Shown here: positions 1 through 9,875 of the stretch, piece by piece
Layout of the letters: each line of letters opens with the position of its first letter
Position numbering within the stretch: position 1 is the stretch's first letter
NCBI RefSeq assembly: GCF_015689195.1
Contig: NZ_CP065044.1
Location: forward strand, 4,774,001-4,838,000
Direction: 5' to 3'
DNA length: 64,000 nt
Source: Pectobacterium aroidearum
Lineage (GTDB): Bacteria; Pseudomonadota; Gammaproteobacteria; Enterobacterales; Enterobacteriaceae
Notes under the pieces: generated by a model
Databases searched by the model: none
What the model saw: only the letters and a program-made list of their open reading frames with translations
What the model was told of the DNA's origin: nothing
Program-made: the position numbers and the translations under genes

Positions 1-405
1 TTCGCGAATCGCCGTCCCCGCCGTAATCACGTCGTCCACCAGCATCACGCGACCCTGTAATGGGCTACCGACCAGACTGCCGCCCTCGCCATGGTCTTTG
101 GCTTCTTTGCGGTTAAAGCAGTATGGCAGGTCGCGATCGTGATGTTCTGCCAGCGCTACCGCTGCAGTGGTAGCAATCGGAATGCCTTTGTAAGCCGGCC
201 CGAACAGCAGGTCAAACTCTACACCGGAATCAACCAGCGCTTCCGCATAAAAACGCCCCAGTAAGGCCAGATCGCGCCCGGTATTAAACAGCCCGGCATT
301 GAAGAAATAGGGGCTGATGCGCCCGGATTTCAGGGTAAATTCGCCGAACTTCAATACCTGCTTGCTGAGTGCAAACTCAATAAACTGGCGCTGGTAGGCT
401 TTCAT
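1..405 (-). CDS. pyrE: Orotate phosphoribosyltransferase PyrE (partial, C-terminus outside window)
   Basis: PyrE joins orotate to PRPP to make orotidine 5'-phosphate, the fifth step of pyrimidine synthesis in the cytoplasm. The reading frame runs from an ATG at 405 ([13 protein letters not shown]...) off the left edge, so about 135 N-terminal codons are present. The stretch resembling [11 protein letters not shown] is typical of PyrE. An AGGAGATG stretch just upstream can serve as ribosome binding site. The gene lies downstream of rph in the same orientation, as in E. coli, with an attenuator hairpin between the two. Identification is by recognised sequence and synteny. Confidence 0.95.
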   Translation of the reverse strand, partial: MKAYQRQFIEFALSKQVLKFGEFTLKSGRISPYFFNAGLFNTGRDLALLGRFYAEALVDSGVEFDLLFGPAYKGIPIATTAAVALAEHHDRDLPYCFNRKEAKDHGEGGSLVGSPLQGRVMLVDDVITAGTAIRE

Positions 406-529
406 TACTGCATCTCCTCGTCTTACGGGTTAATCATGTTGTTGGTCAGAATTAAAAATTAATCAGACATAAAAAATTTCCAGGAGAAATTTTCAACGTC
501 GCTTGTGGCGGCCAGGGATCGCACGCCAT

Positions 530-554
530 AAAAAAAGCGACCAATTGGTCGCTT
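530..554 (-). terminator. rph-pyrE intercistronic attenuator/terminator
   Basis: On the minus strand the perfect palindrome AAGCGACCAATTGGTCGCTT (535-554) is followed by a run of T residues (complement of the A run 530-536), the form of a rho-independent terminator. It lies between rph and pyrE. In E. coli, transcription reading through rph is attenuated at such a site, with UTP level controlling transcription-translation coupling. The same control is inferred here from position and form. Confidence 0.85.
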
Positions 555-560
555 ATAAAA

Positions 561-1277
561 TCAATCGATTAAGGCGGCTTTCTGCGCCTGAACGATGGTC
601 TCGATTCCCCCTCGGGCTAACGCCAGCAGGGAGAGTAATTCTTCATGGCTGAACGGTTCGCCTTCGGCGGTCCCCTGCACTTCAATCATGCGACCGTCTT
701 CGGTCATGACCACATTCATGTCGGTCTCAGCGGCGGAATCTTCCACATATTCCAGATCGCACAACGCTTCGCCGTTCACGATGCCGACGGAAACCGCCGC
801 GACCATGCCTTTCATCGGGTTCTTTTTCAGCTTGCCGTTGGCCACCATCTGGTTCAGCGCATCGGCCAGTGCCACGCAGGCACCGGTGATGGACGCCGTA
901 CGCGTACCGCCGTCCGCCTGCAATACATCGCAGTCGAGCGTAATGGTGTATTCGCCGAGCACTTTCAGGTCGATAGCTGCACGCAGGGAGCGCGCAATCA
1001 GGCGCTGAATCTCCAGCGTCCGCCCGCCCTGCTTGCCTTTGGCGGCTTCACGGGCGTTACGGCTGTGCGTCGCGCGCGGCAGCATGCCGTATTCGGCGGT
1101 AACCCATCCTTGCCCCTGGCCTTTCAGAAAGCGCGGAACACCCTCTTCTACCGTGGCATTGCATAACACTTTGGTGTCGCCAAATTCGACTAAAACGGAA
1201 CCTTCGGCGTGTTTCGTGTAATGACGGGTCAATTTAAGGGGGCGTACTTGCTGTGCACTTCGGCCTGTTGGGCGCAT
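561..1277 (-). CDS. rph: Ribonuclease PH
   Basis: RNase PH is a phosphate-dependent 3'-5' exoribonuclease that trims tRNA 3' ends. The protein is 238 aa, the normal full length, starting [14 protein letters not shown]. It has the conserved [19 protein letters not shown] segment and the phosphate-binding [14 protein letters not shown] segment around residues 120-135. The frame is intact, unlike E. coli K-12, where an rph frameshift lowers pyrE expression. It is followed by the pyrE attenuator and is divergent from the inserted peptide operon. In E. coli the neighbour on this side is yicC; here about 10.8 kb separates the two. Confidence 0.97.
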
Positions 1278-1521
1278 GGCTCATCTCCGGCGGGTCAATG
1301 AAAACTGGCGCGCATTATACACTAAATAAGTCGCGCGCTGCCTAATCTTACCCTGCGCCAGCCGCGATAAATTTGCAACAGAAGCGATTAATTCGTCACC
1401 AGCCATACCTTATTCTTATGCCATAACCTCAGGTTATACCCTACTCATAAACAAGTATTCGTCAGTGATGATGCATCATGAAATAGTCCATTCATCCCCT
1501 GAGCGTTGATGAGAACAAATC

Positions 1522-2490
1522 ATGATGCGGCATATGCAAATTGAAACCGTCAATCTGCCACTAGCCCGTCCTATGGCGGCTGAAAACGGTACGCGTCGCG
1601 CGGTTACCGTTATCCGCGTCGCGTTGGAAGAAAAAGGATTTATTGGGCAAGGCGAATGTACGCCGCTCGCCCATTATGGCGAGTCCGCCGACAGCGTATG
1701 TCACCAGCTCTCTGCGATCCGTGAGGCAATCGAACACGGCTTGACCATCGAACAACTCCAGAAAGACTTAGCGCCGGGCGCAGCCAGAAATGCATTGGAC
1801 TGCGCGCTGTGGCGGCTCAATACCGCATTGGAAAAACAGACGCTGTGGCAGCGCCTCGACATTCATCCCCCCACATCCGTGGTCTGTGCGCAAACGTTGG
1901 CGCTCGACAGCGTGGAGAAAATGGCCGCCGCCGCATCCAATGCTATTTCCCACGGCGCACTGCTGCTGAAAATTAAACTGGATCGCGAACTGATTCTGGA
2001 GAAAGTCGCCGCCATTCGTGCCGCCGCGCCCAACGCCAGATTGATTATCGACGCGAGAGCGAGCTGGAGCGGGCTGGATTTACATAGCCTGTCCACGGCG
2101 CTGCTGCCCTATCAGGTCGCCATGATTGAGCAACCACTGCCTGTCGGTAAAGACGAGGATTTACAGCGTTTTGCCCACCCGATTCCTATCTGCGCGGATG
2201 AAAGCTGCCGCCACAGCGGTGACATCGTCGGGCTGCGTCGTCGTTACGACATGATCAACATCAAGCTGGATAAGTGTGGCGGGCTGACCGAAGCACTGGC
2301 GATGGTGCGTGAGGCTCACTTTCACGGCCTGCGCATTATGGTCGGCTGTACGCTGGGCTCATCGATGGCGATGGAAGCCGCCCTGCCCGTCGCCGCCGAT
2401 GCCGAACATGTCGATCTCGATGGTCCTATCTGGCTGGCCGCCGACAGCTCGCCTTATCTGACCTATAACCTTGGCCGAATCTGGCTATGA
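1522..2490 (+). CDS. L-Ala-D/L-Glu epimerase (enolase superfamily)
   Basis: The enzyme is predicted to epimerise L-Ala-D-Glu, a murein breakdown dipeptide, to L-Ala-L-Glu so that ordinary peptidases can use it. The 322-aa protein has the full set of enolase-superfamily residues: KIK with the catalytic lysine at K152, metal ligands D177, E203 and D226 (in IIDAR, EQP and ADES), and the second catalytic lysine K248 in INIKLDK. Spacing matches E. coli YcjG with a one-residue offset. The start at 1522 follows a weak GAG-containing site; an ATG at 1534 is also possible. It is the first gene of the operon and overlaps the upstream-most possible start of the ATPase gene. Other dipeptide epimerase specificities cannot be excluded. 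Confidence 0.85.
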   Translation: MMRHMQIETVNLPLARPMAAENGTRRAVTVIRVALEEKGFIGQGECTPLAHYGESADSVCHQLSAIREAIEHGLTIEQLQKDLAPGAARNALDCALWRLNTALEKQTLWQRLDIHPPTSVVCAQTLALDSVEKMAAAASNAISHGALLLKIKLDRELILEKVAAIRAAAPNARLIIDARASWSGLDLHSLSTALLPYQVAMIEQPLPVGKDEDLQRFAHPIPICADESCRHSGDIVGLRRRYDMINIKLDKCGGLTEALAMVREAHFHGLRIMVGCTLGSSMAMEAALPVAADAEHVDLDGPIWLAADSSPYLTYNLGRIWL

Positions 2491-2534
2491 CGTCATCAAC
2501 CGCAGTAACCCTACAACCCTCAACCGGAGTGACC

Positions 2535-4406
2535 ATGACGGATATCATGCACGCGGGTGCCGCCACAGCACCCGGTAACGCCCCCAGACCTGTGCTGGAA
2601 ATCGACGACCTGAGCGTCAGCTTTAGCGGCCGTTCCGGCACGCATCAGGCGCTAAAAGGCATTTCCTTTACCGTCAATAAAGGGGAAGTGGTCGCCGTGG
2701 TCGGCGAAAGTGGTTCAGGCAAGTCCGTGACGTCACTCACCGTGATGGGGCTGCTGGCGGACTCTGCCAACATCGAACGCGGCGCGCTCCGTTTTACCGC
2801 ACGCGACGGTCAGCAGCATGACCTGTTGAGCATGAAAGCGGAAGCACGCCGTAAGCTGCGCGGTCGCGATCTCGCCATGATTTTCCAGGAACCGATGACT
2901 TCGCTCAATCCGGTGCTGAAAGTCGGCGACCAGCTCACAGAAGCGCTGCTTGACCATAAGATCTGTGATGCCGCCAGCGCGGACAAAAAAGCCCGTGAAC
3001 TGCTGCACAAGGTCCGTATCGCGGATGTCGACCGTGTGATGAAAAGCTACCCGCACTCGCTGTCCGGCGGGATGCGCCAGCGCGTGATGATCGCACAGGC
3101 GCTGGCCTGCGACCCACAACTGCTGATTGCCGATGAACCGACCACTGCGCTGGACGTCACCGTGCAGGCGCGCATTCTGCAAATCCTGCGCGACCTGCAA
3201 CAGCAGAGCGACATGGCGGTGCTGTTTATTACGCACGATATGGGCGTGGTAGCGGAAATCGCCGATCGCGTGGTGGTGATGTATCGCGGCGAAATCGTGG
3301 AGCAAGGCACCGTCGAACAGATTTTTGCCGCACCACAGCACCCGTATACCCAGTCGCTGCTGGCCGCCGTACCCAAACTGGGCGACATGCGCGACAGCCT
3401 CTGGCCGAAACGTTTCCCACTGCTAGGGCAGGCTGCCGACCCGGCGAATATTGAACAAGTCACCGCCCGCTATGACGCCGAGCCGCTGTTAGATATTCGC
3501 GGGCTGCGGGTTTATTACCCGATGCGCAGCGGGATTTTGTCCACCGTAACTCACCACGTTCACGCGGTAGAACAGATCGATTTTAACGTCTGGCCGGGCG
3601 AAACGCTGGCTATCGTTGGGGAAAGCGGCTGTGGCAAATCCACCACCGGACGCGCCCTGCTACGTCTGGTACAGAGCGAAGCCGAAAGCATCCATTTTCA
3701 GGGCAACGAAATTTCCCAGATGAAAGAGCGTGATTTCCAGCCGCTGCGTCGGGAAATGCAGATGGTGTTTCAAGACCCGTATGCCTCGCTCAACCCGCGC
3801 CTGACGGTCGGCTTTACCATCGCCGAACCGCTGCTGCTCCACGGATTGGTGAAATCACTGGAAGAAGCGACACCACAGGTGCAGGCGCTGTTAAAAAGCG
3901 TCGGCCTGCTGCCTGAGCACGCGCGCCGTTATCCGCACGAATTTTCCGGCGGGCAGCGTCAGCGTATCGCGATTGCCCGCGCGATGGCGCTACAGCCGCA
4001 GGTCATCATTGCTGACGAAGCCGTTTCAGCGCTGGATGTGTCGATTCAGGCACAGGTCGTCAACCTGATGATGGATCTCCAGAAGAAAACCGGCGTGTCG
4101 TGGATTTTCATTTCGCACGATATGGCCGTTGTTGAGCGCATCGCCAACCGCGTCGCGGTGATGTACCTCGGCCAGATTGTGGAGATCGGCCCGCGCCAGT
4201 CGGTGTTTAACGATCCACAGCATCCGTATACCAGCCGCCTGTTGGCCTCAGTTCCAATTGCCGATCCAACGCGTCGCGGTACACGCCAGTTTGACGACAG
4301 CGAAATCCCCTCTCCTTTGCGTAAAGCAGGTGAGACCGTCGCCAAAACGCGCTACCGAGAGGTCGCGCCGCAGCACTGGGTCGCCGACAACGAATCGGCA
4401 GCCTGA
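2535..4406 (+). CDS. Double-domain peptide/glutathione-type ABC transporter ATPase (GsiA-like)
   Basis: This is a single polypeptide with two complete ABC ATPase halves, like GsiA, where most dipeptide importers use two separate subunits (DppD and DppF). Counting from the ATG at 2535, Walker A motifs GESGSGKS and GESGCGKS lie near residues 57 and 362, signatures LSGGMRQR and FSGGQRQR near 176 and 470, and Walker B near 196 and 490. A GGAG six bases upstream supports the start at 2535. A longer frame begins at 2487 with an ATGA overlap of the epimerase stop but has no ribosome binding site. Length is 623 aa. It powers import through the two permeases encoded just downstream. Confidence 0.9.
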   Translation: MTDIMHAGAATAPGNAPRPVLEIDDLSVSFSGRSGTHQALKGISFTVNKGEVVAVVGESGSGKSVTSLTVMGLLADSANIERGALRFTARDGQQHDLLSMKAEARRKLRGRDLAMIFQEPMTSLNPVLKVGDQLTEALLDHKICDAASADKKARELLHKVRIADVDRVMKSYPHSLSGGMRQRVMIAQALACDPQLLIADEPTTALDVTVQARILQILRDLQQQSDMAVLFITHDMGVVAEIADRVVVMYRGEIVEQGTVEQIFAAPQHPYTQSLLAAVPKLGDMRDSLWPKRFPLLGQAADPANIEQVTARYDAEPLLDIRGLRVYYPMRSGILSTVTHHVHAVEQIDFNVWPGETLAIVGESGCGKSTTGRALLRLVQSEAESIHFQGNEISQMKERDFQPLRREMQMVFQDPYASLNPRLTVGFTIAEPLLLHGLVKSLEEATPQVQALLKSVGLLPEHARRYPHEFSGGQRQRIAIARAMALQPQVIIADEAVSALDVSIQAQVVNLMMDLQKKTGVSWIFISHDMAVVERIANRVAVMYLGQIVEIGPRQSVFNDPQHPYTSRLLASVPIADPTRRGTRQFDDSEIPSPLRKAGETVAKTRYREVAPQHWVADNESAA

Positions 4407-4494
4407 AACACGATGTAGTTACAAAAGAATAGTGAAAAAACACGACATATTGATAAACACAACACACGTTCATTGCTGACCAGGAGAGATAACC

Positions 4495-6036
4495 ATGAAG
4501 CCATTTGTTCGCCGCTCTGCCGTTGCCCTCGGGCTCTCACTGTGTCTGGCGGCTGTTGCCCAGGCGCAAGACCTTCGCATTTCTATCTATGCCGACATCA
4601 CCGGGCTCGACCCGCACGACACCTCGGACACGCTGAGCTACTCCATTCAGAGCGGCATCTTCGAGCGTCTGTTCCAGTTCGATAATAAAATGAAGCTGGT
4701 ACCGCGTCTGGCGACGGGCTACACCAGTAACGATAACGCCACCGAATTCGTCGTAACGCTGCGTGAAGGCATCACCTTCCAGGACGGCGCACCGTTCAAC
4801 GCCGACGCCGTTAAAGCCAACCTAGACCGTCTGGCCGATCAGAGCAAAGGTCTGAAGCGCAACAGCCTGTTTAACATGGTGCAAACCGTCACCGTGCTGT
4901 CGCCGACACAGGTTAAAATTGAGCTGAACAAATCCTTCGGTGCCTTTGTGAACACGTTGGCGCACCCGTCTGCCGTCATGCACAGTCCGGAAGCCCTGAA
5001 GAAATACCCGGACGAAGCACAGCTACGCGTACACCCGGTCGGTACCGGTCCATTCAAGTTCACCGAATGGCAGCAGGGTAAAGACGTGAAGCTGGTGAAA
5101 TTCGACAACTACTGGCAGAAAGGCTGGCCGAAAGTCGACAGCGTGACCTTCTACCCGACGCCGGAAGACTCCACCCGCGTGGCATCACTGAAATCCGGTC
5201 AGGTTGATGCCGTGTATCCGCTGCCTTCCGATCTGATCGCCACCGTACAAAGCGACAGCAAGCTGGCGATTCAGCGCGACCCGAGCATCTATCAATTCTG
5301 GCTGGCGATGAACAACCTGCGTCCGCCGTTGAACGATATCCGCGTGCGTCAGGCGCTTAACTACGCCATCAACCGCGACATCTGGCTGAAAGTGGGCTTT
5401 GCTGGCATGGGCGTTCCTGCCTCCTCGGCAATGGCGCCGGACGTGCAATTCTTCGCGCGTCAAACCTCGCCGAACTACACCTATAACCCAGAGAAAGCCA
5501 AGGCGCTGCTGAAAGAAGCGGGCTATGCCAACGGCCTGAACCTGAAACTGTGGACGACGAACCGCACCGACTACATCCGCAGCGCGCAGTTCTTCAAACA
5601 ACAGTTAGAGCAGGTTGGCGTCAAAGTCACCGTCACACCGATGGATTCCGGGATGCGTAACGCCAAACTGTTTGGCGTGAAAGATCCGAAAGATGCCGAA
5701 TTTGACCTGTTCTACAACGGCTGGTCTCCATCCACCGGTGATGCCGACTGGGCGCTGCGTCCGCTGTTCGCCACCGAGTCTTGGGTGCCGGTCGCGTACA
5801 ACGTCTCCTACTACAGCAACCCGGTAGCGGATAAAGCGATTACTGCCGGTCTGGCCACTGCCGATGCTGACAAACGTGCCGCCGCTTACGCTGACGCACA
5901 GCGCCAGATTTGGCAGGACGCGCCTGTAGTCTTCCTGGGTACGCCGGACAACATTGTCGGTAAAACCAAGAACCTCGACGGCGTGTACATGCTGGCAGAC
6001 GGCTCGCTGATCTTCGATCAGGCTGAATTTAAGTAA
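4495..6036 (+). CDS. Periplasmic peptide-binding protein (GsiB/DppA family)
   Basis: This is the solute-binding protein of the importer, family 5 (SBP_bac_5). The 513-aa precursor has a clear Sec signal peptide: a basic start MKPFVRR, a hydrophobic core, and cleavage after AQA near residue 24. Family features follow, such as the LREGITFQDGAPFNADAV segment and the NYAINRDIW segment. A strong AGGAGA ribosome binding site precedes the ATG. It lies 88 bp after the ATPase gene and before both permease genes. Its closest named relatives are glutathione-binding GsiB and dipeptide-binding DppA. The ligand is inferred from the neighbouring epimerase and peptidases and is probably a short peptide with D- or isoaspartyl residues. 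Confidence 0.9.
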   Translation: MKPFVRRSAVALGLSLCLAAVAQAQDLRISIYADITGLDPHDTSDTLSYSIQSGIFERLFQFDNKMKLVPRLATGYTSNDNATEFVVTLREGITFQDGAPFNADAVKANLDRLADQSKGLKRNSLFNMVQTVTVLSPTQVKIELNKSFGAFVNTLAHPSAVMHSPEALKKYPDEAQLRVHPVGTGPFKFTEWQQGKDVKLVKFDNYWQKGWPKVDSVTFYPTPEDSTRVASLKSGQVDAVYPLPSDLIATVQSDSKLAIQRDPSIYQFWLAMNNLRPPLNDIRVRQALNYAINRDIWLKVGFAGMGVPASSAMAPDVQFFARQTSPNYTYNPEKAKALLKEAGYANGLNLKLWTTNRTDYIRSAQFFKQQLEQVGVKVTVTPMDSGMRNAKLFGVKDPKDAEFDLFYNGWSPSTGDADWALRPLFATESWVPVAYNVSYYSNPVADKAITAGLATADADKRAAAYADAQRQIWQDAPVVFLGTPDNIVGKTKNLDGVYMLADGSLIFDQAEFK

Positions 6037-6054
6037 TCGGTCAGGGAGAACGCC

Positions 6055-6975
6055 ATGTTTGCTTATATCGTCCGACGTTTGCTGGAAATGATCCCGGTTC
6101 TGCTGGTGGTCTCCCTGTTAGTGTTCGGTTTTATCAAGCTGTTGCCGGGTGACCCGGCACGTATTTACGCGGGTGCTGATGCGACGATTGAGGCGGTGGA
6201 AGCCGCCCGTCAGCAGTTAGGCTTGAATGACCCGCTGCCGCAGCAGTATATCCACTGGCTCGGCGGCCTGTTCAGCGGCGATCTGGGTGTGACGTACCGC
6301 ACCCAGCAGCCGGTCATCGACGTCATCAGCAAGAGCTTTATGCCTACCATGTGGCTGGCGCTGGCGGGCTTCGTCTGGTCGGTGCTGCTCGGTCTGCTGA
6401 TTGGCGTGGTGTCCGCACTCAAGCGGGGCAAATGGCAGGACTGGACGCTGATGAGCTTCGCGGTTGGCGGAATTTCCATGCCGCCGTTCTGGCTCGGCCT
6501 GCTGCTGATTCAGTTTGTGGCCATGCCGTTCGGCGTCTTTTCCGTCAGCGGTTTTAATCAGCCCAGCGACATCATTCTGCCAGCACTGACGCTCGGAGCC
6601 TCGGTAGCCGCCGTCATGGCGCGCTTTACCCGCTCCGCGTTTCTGGAAGTCGCACAGGAAGACTACGTGCGCACCGCGCGATCCAAAGGGCTACGCAATC
6701 GGCTGGTCACCTGGAAGCATGTGATGCGTAACGCGCTGATTCCGGTCATCACCATGCTGGGGCTGCAATTCGGCTTCCTGCTCGGTGGCTCCATCGTCGT
6801 CGAAAGCGTATTTAGCTGGCCGGGATTGGGCTGGCTGCTGATTGAATCGATCAAGACGCAGGATCAGCCGGTCATTCAGGCTCTGGTCATGCTGTTCGTG
6901 TTTGAATTTATTGTCATTAACCTGTTGGTGGACCTGCTGTACGCGGTGGTCAATCCGGCGATTCGCCTACGTTAG
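6055..6975 (+). CDS. Peptide ABC transporter permease (GsiC/DppB-like)
   Basis: This is the first inner-membrane permease of the importer, 306 aa. It starts MFAYIVRRLLEMIPVLLVV, the usual DppB/GsiC N-terminal membrane segment. The LLPGDPARIYAG loop, six predicted membrane segments and the EAA-type coupling loop (YVRTARSKGL...WKHVMRNALIPV) are all present. An AGGGAG ribosome binding site lies just before the start. It is 18 bp after the binding protein gene and 8 bp before the partner permease, so cotranscription is very likely. Confidence 0.93.
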   Translation: MFAYIVRRLLEMIPVLLVVSLLVFGFIKLLPGDPARIYAGADATIEAVEAARQQLGLNDPLPQQYIHWLGGLFSGDLGVTYRTQQPVIDVISKSFMPTMWLALAGFVWSVLLGLLIGVVSALKRGKWQDWTLMSFAVGGISMPPFWLGLLLIQFVAMPFGVFSVSGFNQPSDIILPALTLGASVAAVMARFTRSAFLEVAQEDYVRTARSKGLRNRLVTWKHVMRNALIPVITMLGLQFGFLLGGSIVVESVFSWPGLGWLLIESIKTQDQPVIQALVMLFVFEFIVINLLVDLLYAVVNPAIRLR

Positions 6976-6983
6976 GAGACACG

Positions 6984-7883
6984 ATGAACCTGCCTTCCGA
7001 ACCCGTCGTGGCCGCAGCCACGCTTGATGAAGAGACGATACGTTCGCCGTGGCGCGATTTCGTTCAGGTCTTTATCCGTAACCCGATGGCGCTGGTGTCC
7101 AGCGGCTTTGTCCTGCTACTGGTACTGGTTGCGATTTTCGCGCCCTGGCTGGCACCGTGGAACCCGATGGAGCCTGACTGGACGGCGCTGGCTTCACCGC
7201 CTTCAGCAGCGCACTGGATGGGCACCGACGATCTCGGACGCGATGTGATGAGCCGCATCATCTACGGCGCACGCATCTCGTTATACATCGGTATCTTTTC
7301 CGTCACGCTCGGCATGCTGGTCGGCATCGTCCTCGGCCTGCTGGCAGGCTACTACGGCCGCTGGGTGGATACGCTGATCATGCGCGGTTCCGACGTGCTG
7401 TTCGCCTTCCCCGGCATGCTGCTGGCGATTGCGGTCGTCGCCATCCTCGGCCCTGGCCTGAATAACGTGATTATCGCTGTCGCCGTCTTCAGCGTGCCGG
7501 TTTTCGCGCGAATCGTGCGAGCCTCTACGCTATCGCTGAAACAGGCAGCCTATGTAGAAGCGGTACGCTGTGCCGGTGCGCCGGATCCCATCATACTGAT
7601 GCGCCACATCCTGCCCGGTACGCTGCCTAACGTGATCGTCTATTTCACCATGCGTATCGGCACCAGCATCCTGACGGCGGCAGGGCTGAGCTTCATCGGC
7701 CTTGGCCCAGAGCCGGACGTACCGGAATGGGGCAATATTCTGGCGATGAGCCGCAGCCTGATGATGGCTGGTGCCTGGCACGTCAGCGTGTTCCCCGGTC
7801 TGGCGATTTTCTTTACCGTGCTGGCGTTTAACCTGCTCGGGGATGCGCTGCGTGATACGCTCGATCCCAAACTGAAAAGCTGA
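6984..7883 (+). CDS. Peptide ABC transporter permease (GsiD/DppC-like)
   Basis: This is the second permease, 299 aa. The order is a cytoplasmic N-terminal tail, a first membrane segment (MALVSSGFVLLLVLVAIFAP), the GTDDLGRDVMSRIIYGAR motif typical of DppC/OppC, and an EAA loop near residues 190-210 (YVEAVRCAGAP). An AGGAGAC site precedes the ATG. It pairs with the upstream permease to form the translocation pore. The next gene starts 8 bp downstream. Confidence 0.93.
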   Translation: MNLPSEPVVAAATLDEETIRSPWRDFVQVFIRNPMALVSSGFVLLLVLVAIFAPWLAPWNPMEPDWTALASPPSAAHWMGTDDLGRDVMSRIIYGARISLYIGIFSVTLGMLVGIVLGLLAGYYGRWVDTLIMRGSDVLFAFPGMLLAIAVVAILGPGLNNVIIAVAVFSVPVFARIVRASTLSLKQAAYVEAVRCAGAPDPIILMRHILPGTLPNVIVYFTMRIGTSILTAAGLSFIGLGPEPDVPEWGNILAMSRSLMMAGAWHVSVFPGLAIFFTVLAFNLLGDALRDTLDPKLKS

Positions 7884-7891
7884 GGAAGGCG

Positions 7892-8968
7892 ATGCACGGC
7901 GATCACCAGATAAACGACTATCACCAGCAACAGCAGGCGCTGTTGCTACAACGCTGGAAAACGACGCGGCAGTTGGGTACGCCACGCTCGGCTAGCGGAC
8001 CACAGAACAGTATCAGTGATGTGGCAGGCGTGCGCGTCGGCCACTGCACGCTGGCGGCTGGGGAAGTGCAAACCGGCGTCACAGCGATTGTGCCGCCCGG
8101 CGAGAACCTGTTCACCCAGCCTCTGCCCTGCGGCGCGGCAGTGCTGAACGGCTTCGCCAAGCCCGTCGGACTGGTACAGATTGAGGAACTGGGACAGCTG
8201 CAAACGCCTATCCTGCTCAGCAACACGCTGGCGACCGGCACGCTGTTTACCACGCTGGTGCGCGACGCCATTGCCCGTAATCCTGAACTGGGTCGCACGC
8301 TGCCGACGGTGAACCCGCTGGCGTTGGAGTGCAACGACGGCTGGCTGAACGACATTCAGGCGCTGGCGGTGACGGAGCACATGGCGCGACAGGCGCTGGA
8401 CAGTGCAGCAGACCGCTTCGCTCGCGGCAGCGTCGGTGCAGGACGCGGAATGAGCTGCTTTAGCCTGAAAGGAGGCATCGGCACCGCATCACGCCTGATC
8501 CCCGAATTGAACGCCACGCTTGGCGTACTGGTGCTGGCAAACTTCGGTACGCTTTCCTCACTGACGCTGGACGGCGTGCAGATGGGAAGCGCCATTGCGC
8601 CCATCCTGCCGGAGCTTGCGCCACAGCAGGATGCCGGATCGATCATCATTATCATGGCGACAGATGCCCCACTCGACGCCCGTCAGCTGAAGCGCATCGC
8701 CAAACGCGCTGGCGCAGGGCTTGGTCGACTCGGCAGTTACTGGGGACACGGTTCCGGTGATATCGCCGTCGCGTTCTCTACCTGCCCACAGCCACAGCCG
8801 CCGGAGGATGCGCAGCTTGAACCGCTGTTAAGCGCCGCCGCCGACGCCACCGAACACGCGGTACTCGACGCCATGCTTCAGGCTGACGCCGTGACCGGTT
8901 TTCGCGGTCATCATCGCCCGACGCTGCCACAGGCGTTGGATCGGCTGGCCGCAGCGCTTTATCCATAA
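7892..8968 (+). CDS. P1/DmpA-family self-processing aminopeptidase
   Basis: This 358-aa protein belongs to peptidase family P1 (formerly S58), the L-aminopeptidase D-Ala-esterase/amidase DmpA family. These N-terminal-nucleophile-like enzymes cut themselves in two before a catalytic serine. The cleavage site is visible as Gly249-Ser250 in DAGSIIIIMATDAPL. Other family motifs are SISDVAGVRVGH, NPLALECNDGWLN and GRGMSCFSLKGGIGTASR. DmpA-type enzymes release N-terminal residues, including D-Ala, from small peptides. A GAGGAAGG ribosome binding site lies just upstream. There is no signal peptide, so it acts in the cytoplasm on imported peptides. Confidence 0.92.
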   Translation: MHGDHQINDYHQQQQALLLQRWKTTRQLGTPRSASGPQNSISDVAGVRVGHCTLAAGEVQTGVTAIVPPGENLFTQPLPCGAAVLNGFAKPVGLVQIEELGQLQTPILLSNTLATGTLFTTLVRDAIARNPELGRTLPTVNPLALECNDGWLNDIQALAVTEHMARQALDSAADRFARGSVGAGRGMSCFSLKGGIGTASRLIPELNATLGVLVLANFGTLSSLTLDGVQMGSAIAPILPELAPQQDAGSIIIIMATDAPLDARQLKRIAKRAGAGLGRLGSYWGHGSGDIAVAFSTCPQPQPPEDAQLEPLLSAAADATEHAVLDAMLQADAVTGFRGHHRPTLPQALDRLAAALYP

Positions 8969-8994
8969 GCCCATTCTTCCGTAGGAAACTGATT

Positions 8995-9816
8995 ATGAAA
9001 GTGTTTATTTCTGCTGATATCGAAGGGATCGCGGGCGTCATGCGCCCGGAACAGTGCAGCCCCGGCACCGCGGAATACCAGTTGGCACGCGGCCTGATGG
9101 AGCAGGAAGTGAATGCCGCGATTGACGGCGCGTTCGCGGGTGGCGCAACAGAAGTCGTCGTTGCCGACAGCCACGCGGCGATGGTCAACCTGCGCGCAGA
9201 GAACATCGACCCTCGCGCCCGGCTGGTACAGGGCAAACCGCGCGGCTATTCGATGATTGAAGGGCTGGAACAGCAGCAATTCGACGGCCTGATGTTCATC
9301 GGCTACCACAGCGCGGCGGGCGAGTTTGGCGTGCTGTCGCATACCATCAACGGTCGTGCATTCTACCGCGTGCGCATCAACGGTGAAATCATGGGCGAGA
9401 GCGACATCTACGCTGCCGCTGGCGTAGAACAGAAGACACCACTGTGGCTGGTTAGCGGAGACGACACGCTCCAGAGCTGGATCGCCCGCTACTACCCCGC
9501 CACTGACTACGCCTGCGTCAAACGCGCCATCTCGCAGCACGCGGCTGAATCCCTCAGCACCGAGCAAGCGCGTCAGGTGATTCGTGACGCGGCAAAAGCG
9601 GCGGTAGAAAAAGCCCACCAGACGCTGAATTCGCGGATTCAGGCGCCCTATCGTCTCGAACTGATGGTGGCAAAACCGGTACTGGCCGATCTATTCTGTC
9701 TGCTGCCGAGCGTTGAACGTTTGGATGCCATAACCGTAGGTTATACGGCGCAGAGCATGCGGGAAATCACCAGCCTGCTGGGCGCGTTTTCCTATCTGGC
9801 GACAACGCAAAACTGA
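8995..9816 (+). CDS. M55-family D-aminopeptidase (DppA-like)
   Basis: This is a zinc D-aminopeptidase of family M55, related to Bacillus DppA, which removes D-amino acids such as D-Ala from peptide N-termini. The expected metal ligands can be seen in the 273-aa protein: D8 and E10 in SADIEG, H60 in ADSH, H105 in GYHSAAG, and E135 in NGEIMGESD. It lies 26 bp after the DmpA-like gene and has an AGGAAA ribosome binding site. Together with the epimerase it implies that the imported peptides contain D-residues, as murein fragments do. Confidence 0.9.
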   Translation: MKVFISADIEGIAGVMRPEQCSPGTAEYQLARGLMEQEVNAAIDGAFAGGATEVVVADSHAAMVNLRAENIDPRARLVQGKPRGYSMIEGLEQQQFDGLMFIGYHSAAGEFGVLSHTINGRAFYRVRINGEIMGESDIYAAAGVEQKTPLWLVSGDDTLQSWIARYYPATDYACVKRAISQHAAESLSTEQARQVIRDAAKAAVEKAHQTLNSRIQAPYRLELMVAKPVLADLFCLLPSVERLDAITVGYTAQSMREITSLLGAFSYLATTQN

Positions 9817-9875
9817 TTCCGGTCTATCCGCCTCTTTTAGAGAGCCGTAAACCGACTGAAAAGAGAATTTATCGC

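Noticed and set aside
2487-2534. Upstream start for the GsiA-like ATPase
   Set aside because: The ATGA overlap is attractive, but there is no ribosome binding site, while GGAG sits correctly before the ATG at 2535.
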